Source: Corticium candelabrum
Lineage: Eukaryota; Porifera; Homoscleromorpha; Homosclerophorida; Plakinidae
Direction of reading: 5' to 3'
DNA length: 64,000 nucleotides
NCBI RefSeq assembly: GCF_963422355.1
Contig: NC_085089.1
Coordinates: 5,690,279-5,754,278, forward strand
How positions within the stretch are numbered: the stretch's first letter is position 1; every line of letters starts with the position of its first letter. Both the position numbers and the translations under genes were made by a program. This document shows positions 56,101 through 64,000 of this stretch, one piece after another. Under the pieces are notes generated by a model. That model saw only the letters and a list, made by a program, of their open reading frames with translations. It made no database searches and had not been told where the DNA came from.

Positions 56101-57803
56101 CAGGATCAAACAACAGCAGCGACACAATTGCTGCCACAAAAAATTCAATTCCAGCAGACACATAACTCAGCCAATTGAAATGTTTTCTGCAACATGACAC
56201 AATCCAATTACACAACACAAAGCCACCAACTCACTCCAACATTGCTAGTAATACTGAAGAAATAAATATACATGCAATACAACAACAATACAGTAAATAC
56301 GCAAATGCCAGTATGCTAATACACTAATATCTTCCAACTATGAATTCACTGCAATTGTCAACTGCAATCTAAAATTTCTAGCTTCCATCATGTCTATTTT
56401 CTTCACATGCCAGTTAATTCATTACCTTTCAGATTTGCTGGCATAAAAGTTAATGGCAAACACATGTGCAAGTAGTGATAACGAAGCCATTGCTCCAAGA
56501 TACAGCCACTCCTCATTGGACAAACTGTCATCACATGAGACACACAGTGAAATCTCTGATGACTCATTAACACGATAGCCTCGAGGACAAGCCTGGAAAC
56601 CAAAACAAAATTTATAAATTTAGTTTAGTTGTTATTTATTACTAGCTGCATTGCCCTGTCTTCACCCTGTTAAAAGATTACTTACACACAGTATCATCGA
56701 TCTGCAGACTTAATTGCATATGAATTAAACATGTTACCTCCTGGGTCAACCACTGAAAGGGGACCCACCTATCCAAACTAATATCCTTATGTTACTTTTC
56801 ATTCGATAAGCATGTCTGGAGAATTCAAGTAATGGTGAGCCAATTGTGAGAAAGTAGTAGGGAAACAAATAAATAGGATTTTGTCTTTATCTATATACTA
56901 GCTACATTGCCCCGCTTCACTCGGGTGCATTCAATTGCGAGGAATTACCATGAAAGTATCTTGTCCAAATGTTATTACAGTTAGATCTTCTAAGTAATTA
57001 ACACAGCGAGTATTCCATTTACAATTAGATTCCGTATGCTGCTTGTTAGCTTTGGTAGTGACAGCTGGCTCAAGTTGTCGTTTAGAAAAAAAAAGTTAGA
57101 AAAAACTTGCAAGAAAGAAATGAAAAGCTACTAGACTGAACCGAAATGCACTGATATTAAACATACGTCGTCTCTTGAACTCTAAAAGAAACCGTTAATT
57201 AAGTAATCCATTGTGGCGTCATGTATTGTGACCTTGCATTTAACTGCAACGTCAACTTGTCCCCATTCCAGATCACAGAAACTTCCCATCGACGGAAACA
57301 AGTCTACTCTCACAGACATAGCAGATAAACAGTAAGAAAAACCAACAGACTCATTTCAATGTAGGGAATGTGGTTGGAAGGATTCACTAATGATGTCTGG
57401 CTTTGGTTCATATTATCTATAGATCTTGTTTCTATTACTTTTTATACAACCACTACATCTATTTCTTTTTTCAGAGAAAAAGTTTTTAAAATTCTAGTTT
57501 GGGAAGTCTTTAGGAGTGCGAAAGCTCCATTAATTAAACAAAGATTCTATAGCGTAACGAAAATACAAATTTCCTAAATCATACTTGGTATACATGTATA
57601 GTCACACATCTCGAGCATGTGGATCTTACGTATACAGTGTTCTGCTTGCAAAATATGCGAATAAGCTGTGCAGTGTTTGTGTATAGGTTTGAATCATGCA
57701 GACGTTCCATTTAGTTGCAATTGTAACTTACCACTAATAAATGAAGCCGTGTTCTACTCACTCGAGAGCTACGAGCATATGTGTATGTAGTTGTGTGTTT
57801 GTT

Positions 57804-57859
<56 letters not shown>

Positions 57860-60082
57860 TGTGTGTGCACGTGTGCATGTGTCGGCGAGGAAGGGCGTGG
57901 CTACGACTGACAGGCCGGCGCACTGGGCTAGCTTGTACTTGTACTGTACCATTTGAACACGTTAGGGTACGACTTGACAACCATGAAATGCCAGTCTCAA
58001 GAGCGTCAGCTTCTTCGTAATCATTGTGTCGGTGTCATTGAATGCTACACACACACGCCGACTTTGTGCATGTGCACGTGACTGCGAGCACGAACTGTAC
58101 ATACACATGATGAGCACCTTGAACAAAAGCCTCTACAAGCAACCGGCTTGCATACACGACAATATGGTAGCTTTAGTCAACTCACTCTGTGTGCAAAATT
58201 TCATCGTTTAGGCCACACCTATAGCTCGCATTCAACGTCGACATTTCATGATGGAAGCGAGCCGAATTTGCTTTGCTTTCTGCTTGAAGGCATTGGTGTT
58301 CCAATTACGGCAAGACAAGGTATGTATCGTCTGCGATTGTGATGACGTTCAACGTCACTACTGCTACAGCAGTACGCACTTCCGTTTGCTAGTGCAATTC
58401 AAAAGTTCGATTCTTTGCCAAGCTGTAGGCTTTAACTAGGGTCTTTCAACCATAGCACGTGTCGAGAACTCTTCCGTACCTAGACAACGTACATTACAGG
58501 GTAGCAAGAGCTTGTGATTGGCTGCCTGGTTATTGTTTGTTAATAATTGCTTACAACAATACGTGTAACGTAAGTAGGGTAGCAGGTTCAAATCCATTCT
58601 ACAAATCTTTTTTCTTAGATGTTTCTTTTTTCTATCATCAAAAGAATACAGGTCGGCTTATTCTACGTCGTTTCCTAAAGTTTTAGCTTTAGATATGCCG
58701 CAGTCAAAGAGTTACACGTGACAAAAAAAGAAGAAGAAGAAGAAAGAAGAAGAAGAAGAAGAAGAAGAAGAAGAAGAAGAAGAAGAAGAAGAAGAAGAAG
58801 AAGAAGAAGAAAGAAGACAAAATCCAGCAAAAACTCCAAAATTGACGAGCGTTTTTCTAGTTCTGGAGACAAGCTGAGATCAATTCAGAAGTAGTCAAGC
58901 GTAGTTGAACTTGTAAGCTTTTCTATCCCTCATTTTTCAAGATATTTAGCCATGTTTTAAGATGATTTCTGGATGTCTAAAATCTGACCACGCCCACACA
59001 ACCTTGTCAATCCCTACATAACCCTGCGATATTGCTGTTGCCACCCGAAACTGAATCCAGGCCATCGTGGTCAGAAAACCAAAACTCAAACCACTAACTA
59101 GGATATAAATATCTATTAGGCCCCTATTTGTTGCATGTCTGGCTCTCATCACCCATGCTCTGACTTGGACTGGCACCTCATCACCATTATCCATTATGTA
59201 CATGTACATAATGGATCCTGGGTACGTACACGTGAAACTGAAGTCAGCAGGCACCATTACTCAAGGAACACAACAGATCAACATTACTCTATACTGGCAC
59301 AAGACTAGAGGTCTGATTTGAGGATCCACACCAATAAACCATGTAGTTGAGCATATTGTAAGAAAATCGGACAGGGAAGAAGTCGAGACGTGCTCTGGTT
59401 GTATCGCACACGTGCATTACATGAATAATGGCTAGCGTAATAGTGAAATCAGTGTGGCCTGTTGTTTGGATGGGGACGGGTGATGAGAAAGAGACATGCA
59501 ACAAATAGGGGCCTTATTATTGTTATTATTTACATTATTATTTTATACTAATTATCAATACACGGATAGCCTTGTGACCTGTAAACAAATAAAAAAATTA
59601 ATTAAAATCTATTTCAATCGTTATTTATTCATATTATATATTGTATACTATTGTTACAGAGTGAAATAAATCGTTGGTCACAGGTCATTGACCGACCAAC
59701 TGGTGTTCATGACCAACCACAATTTTGCTTTGATCGGACATACCTATTTGATTGGTCAAGGCGCAATAGTTATTGCATGGATGGTAGGGAATCAGTGAGT
59801 GACCTAAACGTCTACAAAACTGATGGAAGCAGACAAAATCTAATTGTAGAGTCGATGATTCCCAGAAGTATGAGTGCATAATGACAATACTGTAATACTG
59901 TAACAGTTTATATTTTAATTAATAGCAAATAAATACAGTAGTGAATATGATGCAACAAGTAGAGAAATGAAACTAAAAAACAGTAATGCGGTACTCACTC
60001 CACAGTCTGAGAGACTAGATGTACGACCACAGTAAAGTCCCGGACACTTTTCGATCACGTCGACGTCTCCTACAGTCGCCAT
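50147..60082 (-). CDS. JKAMP: JKAMP-like ER multi-pass membrane protein (7 exons)
   Basis: Exons (high to low): 60082-59999, 56592-56426, 56186-56098, 52674-52551, 52487-52315, 52245-52169, 50347-50147; phases agree and give 304 aa (human JKAMP is about 311). The N-terminus KCPGLYCGRTSSLSDCG / ACPRGYRVNE shows the family's cysteine-rich start. The family segments follow in order: WLYLGAMASLSLLAHV, IVSLLLFDPVG, SDWYTLFFNPKKPDYISTI, HCTQEAVYP, LLLRPIITVK, YAIPILVVVHTVLGG and LLVPAPVILYMLMAFFTHP. About seven hydrophobic spans are expected. In mammals JKAMP sits in the ER membrane, binds JNK1 and recruits proteasome/ERAD components. Introns hold MITEs and an unrecognised plus-strand exon (59660-59881). 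A copy of the last exon lies at 31321-31546. Confidence 0.93.
50438..51590 (+). other. plus-strand coding-like stretches within the last JKAMP intron (uncertain)
   Basis: Frames with protein-like composition antisense to JKAMP: HNSGIFLHVLTDFDSQTHAL...VDTSDGLYMSTPTHLQH (about 50555-50785), then DAHQRTLTSMSQWSRQQLAH (about 51380-51461, followed by a GTAATG donor) and DIQATTDQVYEQQIYHDAKL (about 51529-51590). The order suggests exons of a nested gene or a captured fragment, but splice sites are incomplete and no family was recognised. Confidence 0.3.
50912..51051. mobile_element. short Harbinger MITE related to 37403-38054
   Basis: Ends AGTCTGGTTCACAATATGAC and, inverted, AGCCTGGTTTACAATATGAC, with GACGCTGACG-type repeats inside. 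Flanks TTA and ATA approximate a 3-bp target. It lies in the JKAMP intron between 50347 and 52169. Confidence 0.75.
52846..53368. mobile_element. MITE with CGCCCATAATAA-type ends
   Basis: The left end CCGTATACGCCCATAATAAC is matched inverted by GGTTATTATGGGCG at the right. Internal ACGCCC(A/G)TGnCC(A/T)AGTATA-type repeats occur near both ends. In JKAMP intron 3. Boundaries are approximate. Confidence 0.65.
54020..54785. mobile_element. TIR element with inverted arrays of 21-bp subterminal repeats
   Basis: The left arm has TAGTAACTATAGTATTT (54023-54039), then about five tandem units of the CATTCAATTATCCGAATTC type (54061-54170). The right arm has four units in inverse orientation (54685-54765), then AAATACTATAGTAACTA. 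The roughly 500-bp interior is non-coding. In JKAMP intron 3. Confidence 0.7.
55096..55783. mobile_element. Tc1/mariner-type MITE with TA duplication (host of a nested MITE)
   Basis: Ends CCGTATTTCTTCTAATACA and, inverted, CCGTATTTTTCTAATACAAG, with TA at 55094-55095 and 55784-55785. A pogo-like MITE is nested inside (55144-55522). In JKAMP intron 3. Confidence 0.75.
55144..55522. mobile_element. pogo/Tigger-like MITE, nested
   Basis: Ends CAGTAGAACCTCACTAATCC and, inverted, CAGTAGAACCTCGCTAATC, with TA on both sides. The interior CCTTGGAGGTCCAGAC...GGACACCCAGA matches 12038-12371 in opposite orientation. Confidence 0.85.
57792..57871. repeat. (GT)n microsatellite
   Basis: GT array in JKAMP intron 1. 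Confidence 0.9.
58729..58820. repeat. (GAA)n microsatellite
   Basis: About 28 GAA/AGA units with two interruptions, in JKAMP intron 1. Confidence 0.95.
59119..59513. mobile_element. PIF/Harbinger-type MITE with TTA duplication
   Basis: TIR GGCCCCTATTTGTTGCATGT at the left, inverted at the right with a few changes over about 40 bp, flanked by TTA at 59116-59118 and 59514-59516. In JKAMP intron 1. Confidence 0.85.
59660..59881 (+). CDS. unrecognised terminal exon nested in JKAMP intron 1
   Basis: After an acceptor-like TATTGTTACAG an open frame reads SEINRWSQVIDRPTGVHDQP, then FCFDRTYLFDWSRRNSYCMD, and ends IVESMIPRSMSA and TAA (59879-59881). AATAAA follows at 59928-59933. Composition and the 3' signal make it look like the last exon of a small plus-strand gene. 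A candidate 5' exon is 58248-58319 (MMEASRICFAFCLKALVFQ, GTATGT donor, phase 0), which would give a protein of about 97 aa. I cannot name the family. Confidence 0.4.
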   Translation, partial: SEINRWSQVIDRPTGVHDQPQFCFDRTYLFDWSRRNSYCMDGRESVSDLNVYKTDGSRQNLIVESMIPRSMSA

Positions 60083-60228
60083 CACCCAATGGGAACCCCT
60101 TCAGCATACAACCTACACCTCACGAAACTCTCTACGAGTCGCCGACCACCAACGCACGGGGAGTGAAAATTACACTCTTCGAAGCGAAACCATCTGACAA
60201 ACTGAATTTGTCATTGACATCAACTTCA

Positions 60229-60365
60229 ATGTAACTGCGCTAGAGTTATTTATCCGGGACCTGCGCACGCATCGTAAATGCGAGCCATCTGCACGTAAGT
60301 GCGCGCCATCTGCACGTAACTGCGCGCTCAACTGCGCCCAACTGCGCGTACAGTAACTGCGCAAT
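60229..60365. promoter_or_regulatory. JKAMP promoter with repeated TGCGC motifs
   Basis: 150-280 bp upstream of the JKAMP ATG (60082). It contains CTGCGCACGCATCG, close to the NRF1 palindrome, and then repeated AACTGCGC/CATCTGCACGTAA units on the plus strand. Dense CpG in an AT-rich neighbourhood fits a housekeeping promoter. Factor assignment is inference. Confidence 0.4.
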
Positions 60366-60943
60366 AACTGAGATGAGTTTCATATAATTTTTTTTGAGAA
60401 AACTGTGTATTGATTTTACGAAAATGTACTCAACTGTAGTAGATCAAACAGAAGATGAACAACTCTATTACTTTTTGCCTCTATTTTTAATGCCAAAAAC
60501 AAAACTACATTTCTAATAAAATTAGCAGGTTTTCTATATGAAAGTTGGCTTTTTAGGCGGATTAGTTCTGAATGTCCTTGTTCATGACTGCTGTGTTCAG
60601 ACTCTCCAAAACTTTGTTCTTGTAACTGTCAATGCAGTAGCCATCTGAACAACTATAAATTACAGTACTTTAGTATATTGTACAGTGACACATAATGGCT
60701 CATCTAGATCAAGCTCACTCTGAGTAGTTAATTAAATCAATGAAACCGATCAACAAGAAATATTGAATTTTGAAATAGCCTTGATTCTCTAAAAACAAGT
60801 CAAATACAATATGTTCATCTTCTTAGTCTGTATGCATTAATTAATTACCTGTTCAGCACATACTCATGTAAGTTAGAAGCGTTGTCCTAGAGAATATATC
60901 GTGGAGGCTCTTTGAACCGAGGCAGCATGATTTAATTAAATGA

Positions 60944-61100
60944 TATTCTTGGTGACTCGACATTTTGCAACACTTCGAACCCGTATGACATTCCATGAGG
61001 GCAATATGAAGTTAATATGCCGGGAGACAGAGAACGGTGGTCTTTCTTTTTTGTGACAAATTGTTGTTTTACATCCTTGGGAAACATCAACTTGAAATCT
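60944..61100 (-). pseudogene. transposase-like fragment cut by the mariner insertion
   Basis: The minus-strand peptide HRSLSPGILTSYCPHGMSYG, followed by FEVLQNVESPRISFN and a stop, resembles the Cys/His segment (CPHG.CYGF.V...ESPR) of KDZ/CxC-type transposon proteins. It ends at the TA where the 61102-63433 element inserted, and no matching continuation was found beyond 63435. Confidence 0.3.
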
Positions 61101-61101
61101 A

Positions 61102-63433
61102 AAGTCTGTCCCAGAATTAAAGTCATAATGGGTTTGGGGGAGTAACTTGGGAGTGGCTGAGGAAACCCTGCACCTTGTAAGGACCATATGCAATGTTGTT
61201 GCAACAATCAATTATAGATCCAGTTAGCCTCAGTTTACTATCCCCTCCAGGTAAACTAACACAGGTACTAGATAAGTAAGTGTTCCCTGTACGTACCCAC
61301 AACATCCGAATCTTTTAGCTACAGTAGCTTGGCTACAAGAAGTTCTTCAGTAGATCTATGTGGTGTGCAACTTGGGAGGGCCTGCCTAATTAGCGGACAT
61401 CTGTCCTTTGCAGCTGTGTAAAAATAATTGCAACGCATTTTCTTTTACGCGGCTGGTTGGAACTCAATAAGCCCCATAACTGTTACAGTCCAAGTTCTAA
61501 CTTAGTAGTCTGCAGTCAATCAGAACTCAGATGCATTTTCAGAAGCAAAATGATAACAGTATCCAAACCGGAAACAGACTGTGTAGTGCAGGTGACGTAA
61601 CAAGTTTATAGCAGTCACCAGAGATTCCATTTGGAGGTCCCACGCATTGCCTACACCCAACGCTCTCTGCATTGTCAGTTTTGGCTTTCAGTTTTAATTC
61701 TGGTCTGCTAGTGTTTGAATATTTTCTATCTATTTTCCAATGGCAACACAATCAGGAAGACATATAAGAAGTATAGAAAAGTCAATTGTGCTTTCCGTGA
61801 GAGATTTCTTTGTGAAAGAAAAGGAGGATGGCCCCATCCTTCTGGACAAACCGATCCAGAGAGTAGCAGAAGCAACAGGGATGCACCAGAGAACAATCTA
61901 CAGAATCTGCAGAGAACATAAAGATAAGGGACATATTGAAAGTCCAAGGAAGAGAGGGAGAAAAGAACACAGTGGACCAGTTAGAGAGTACACAGACAAT
62001 TTTCAAGAGGCTGTAATCAGGAGAAGAATTCATAAATTCTACACTGACAAAGTCTTCCCCACATTAACACTACTCCACGCTGCTCTAGTAGAAGAAGAGG
62101 AGTTTCCATATTCAAGGGCAAGTTTGCATAGGATCATTAGCAGAATGGGCTTTCGACATAAAACTATGAACAGAAAAAAATGTTTATACGAACAGCACCG
62201 CATTGTGGCCTCACGAGCCCAATACCTGAAAGAAATCAAACGATTTCGATCAGAAGGTAGGCCTATTATCTACCTTGATGAAACATGGCTAAATCAGCAC
62301 CATACAGTGACAAAATGCTGGACAGACTATGACGGGAAAGGTGGCCTCAAGATTCCTAGTGGTAAAGGAAAACGACTCATAATCCTTCATGCAGGTTGTG
62401 AGCAAGGGTGGATTGATGGAGCTGAACTGATTTTTGTTGGCAAAAGAGACTCAGGCGATTATCACAACGAAATGAATATTTTACATTTCATGGAGTGGTT
62501 TAGAGAGAAGCTGTTACCAAACTGTCCACCTCGATCTGTGATTGTGTTGGATAATGCCAAGTACCACAACGCAGTTGTTGAAAAAATACCAACCAAGTCA
62601 AGCAGAAAACAGGATATGTTAGACTGGCTTGCAAAGCATAAAATTCGCCATGAAAAGAAGATGTTAAAAGCTGAACTATATTTCTTAATTTGGGCAACCA
62701 ATCCTGTTTCTGTATACCAAACAGACGTCTTTGCACAAGAAAAGGGACACAGCTGTTTGCGTCTCCCTGTTGGTCACTGTGAACTAAATCCTATAGAGCT
62801 CGCATGGGCACAAGTCAAAGGTTATGCAGCTAGAAAGAATACAGGGATCAGTGGTTTTACTATGGAGAACATTTTGCAACTTGCCAGAGAAGGAATGCTG
62901 GAAGTCACACCAGATCGATGGGCTGGCTGTGTGGAACATGTAAGAGAAAAGGTGGAGAAGCACTATTGGGAAGTAGACGGACTGATGGACGACCTAGTTG
63001 AGCGAATGGTAATAGAAGTAGGCCATGGCGACACCTCGAGCTCTGAGTCTGAAGAAACTGTTAGCGATACAGAAAGTGACTAACTGTTGACCTTTGGTAT
63101 TGTACAGGGCGTAGCAACAGCAGGTAGCTAATTTATATGTCCATTAGAGTATCAACTTCAGTCTCAATTACAGTCTTTATCTTAAAGAGTTGAAACTAAT
63201 TTGGCAAGCTATGCATTTAGAGAACGTTGATTGACATAACTCCACCCTCTATCTCATTATATTTCCAAAGTGTGCTGTATCTCCTCTCTAATACACCCTA
63301 TGAACAACACGTTGCCATAATTGAATAAAGGGAATCAAGAGCTATCCAATGATGCCCGTATCAATCCCGTATCTTCCAAAGTGGCCCCTCAGCTGCCCGT
63401 TTTCGGTTGTGACTTTAATGCTGGGACAGACTT
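61102..63433 (+). mobile_element. Tc1/mariner-superfamily transposon, apparently intact (DD82E-like)
   Basis: 27-bp TIRs: AAGTCTGTCCCAG(A/C)ATTAAAG at each end in inverted orientation (25/27 identical). TA flanks both ends (61100-61101 and 63434-63435). The 2332-bp element has one uninterrupted 447-aa transposase (61740-63083). Intact TIRs and frame suggest a young insertion. Confidence 0.9.
61740..63083 (+). CDS. IS630/Tc1/mariner-type DDE transposase (447 aa)
   Basis: A single-exon frame inside the 61102-63433 element. The N-terminal helix-turn-helix (QRVAEATGMHQRTIYRICRE, about residues 40-60) and a basic linker (RKRGRK) come before the DDE_3 catalytic fold: D180 in IIYLDETWLNQHH, D271 in VIVLDNAKYHN, E353 in CELNPIELAWAQVK. 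The second Asp and the Glu have 81 residues between them, against about 34-41 in classical Tc1/mariner, because of an insert (KSSRKQDMLDWLAKHKIRHE and following). This fits the long-spaced group described as DD82E ('Sailor'), recalled from the literature and not checked. The acidic Ser-rich tail (SSSESEETVSDTESD) is intact. It would bind the TIRs and cut and paste the element. Confidence 0.92.
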   Translation: MATQSGRHIRSIEKSIVLSVRDFFVKEKEDGPILLDKPIQRVAEATGMHQRTIYRICREHKDKGHIESPRKRGRKEHSGPVREYTDNFQEAVIRRRIHKFYTDKVFPTLTLLHAALVEEEEFPYSRASLHRIISRMGFRHKTMNRKKCLYEQHRIVASRAQYLKEIKRFRSEGRPIIYLDETWLNQHHTVTKCWTDYDGKGGLKIPSGKGKRLIILHAGCEQGWIDGAELIFVGKRDSGDYHNEMNILHFMEWFREKLLPNCPPRSVIVLDNAKYHNAVVEKIPTKSSRKQDMLDWLAKHKIRHEKKMLKAELYFLIWATNPVSVYQTDVFAQEKGHSCLRLPVGHCELNPIELAWAQVKGYAARKNTGISGFTMENILQLAREGMLEVTPDRWAGCVEHVREKVEKHYWEVDGLMDDLVERMVIEVGHGDTSSSESEETVSDTESD

Positions 63434-63435
63434 TA

Positions 63436-64000
63436 GGAATACTAAACATAAACACAGCATTACTAATGACCCACGTTATGAAGCACCTGTGTTGGTTTAG
63501 AAACACTTAACTAATTGCCTGTGACCTACTAAGTGACTATGACATCAAAGGTTGTCTACTGTGACTGCAGATTTACTGTTACTGACACAGATGTGTTTAA
63601 CTGTGACTTACAATACCTGCAAAACACGTAGAAAATAGAAGAAGAGAATTTCTAGAAAAAAGACGGGATGCGCAGTGAAGACATCGTGGAGAGCTATAAC
63701 ATCACAAATGAGATAGATGACGACTACGAAGTAACGGAAGTTGATAGTGATGTTGCATCGACCAGCCAAGTCCAGGCGAACACGAGCAAGCGTTGCTGAA
63801 CGCATGAAGCTTTGCACTAGAGTAATTAATAGTAATGGAGTAATTGACATGGCATCTGCTTTCCTGACCAGTTATCTGTAATCGTATCGTAACCATAACG
63901 TTCTAATAGACTAATGACCTTTGATATGCAAAAACCTTCTGGGTGTGTCTTATTTACATGCTATGTCTAGCGTCTAGAAGACATCCGGGCTCTTGCGCTT
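63436..64000. other. right edge, no gene recognised
   Basis: A short plus-strand frame (ATG 63668, MRSEDIVESYNITNEIDDDY..., 43 codons) is acidic and could be a first exon, but it has no support. No TIRs or repeats were recognised here. Confidence 0.3.

Noticed and set aside
57711..57980. Minus-strand frame considered as a first exon of JKAMP
   Set aside because: It spans a CA repeat and lacks the CPGLYCG start; the true first exon was found at 59999-60082.
58946..59257. 103-codon minus-strand frame in JKAMP intron 1
   Set aside because: It overlaps the Harbinger-type MITE (59119-59513) and does not match any JKAMP segment.

Overview
This is a eukaryotic, animal-type window. Conserved single-copy animal genes are split by GT-AG introns (52 bp to several kb), the DNA is AT-rich with many TTAATTAA-like tracts, long (GT)n/(TA)n microsatellites are common, and transposons of many classes are nested in one another. 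The gene set (PLD3/4, DCAF5, PET117, JKAMP, a Kelch/EGF receptor kinase, fibrinogen-like secreted proteins) suggests an early-branching metazoan. A sponge is my best guess, but the sequence alone does not prove it.

Layout. 0.6-9.0 kb (+): a complete nine-exon phospholipase-D3/4-like gene whose second intron hosts a decayed Ty3/Gypsy LTR retrotransposon (1086-5483, minus) and a SINE-like repeat. 9.2-14.4 kb (-): a complete nine-exon DCAF5-like WD40 gene, tail-to-tail with PLD3. 15.4-44 kb: a two-gene block (secreted coiled-coil/fibrinogen-like protein plus the mitochondrial assembly factor PET117) present in three copies. Copy A (18835-22544) has an intact fibrinogen-like gene and no PET117. 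Copy B (27366-30628) has a frameshifted fibrinogen-like gene and an intact PET117. Copy C (40796-43528) is decayed in both. Between the copies lie a non-LTR retrotransposon carrying a MITE and a hAT element, a Gmr1-like Gypsy remnant (32.1-34.2 kb), a Harbinger transposase pseudogene (34.7-36.1 kb), a TIR element carrying a RecQ-like helicase exon (36.1-37.1 kb) and a Harbinger derivative with hexamer arrays (37.4-38.05 kb).

44.8-48.7 kb (+): a receptor-like kinase with a Kelch-type ectodomain, cysteine-rich/EGF modules, one membrane span and a TKL-type kinase. Its ectodomain frame changes are explained either by introns of about 35-51 bp or by lesions. 50.1-60.1 kb (-): a complete seven-exon JKAMP gene with MITEs in its introns and an unrecognised plus-strand exon in intron 1. 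61.1-63.4 kb: an apparently intact Tc1/mariner-superfamily element with a 447-aa transposase whose D-to-E spacing is unusually long (DD82E-like), 27-bp TIRs and a TA target duplication.

The host genes have unrelated jobs: lysosomal nucleic-acid degradation (PLD3), CRL4 ubiquitin-ligase substrate reception (DCAF5), cytochrome-oxidase assembly (PET117), ER quality control (JKAMP), surface signalling (receptor kinase) and a secreted fibrinogen-like family. They do not form a pathway. The most unusual content is the receptor-kinase architecture, the 9-bp-TSD TIR elements carrying host-gene-like fragments, and the long-spaced mariner element.
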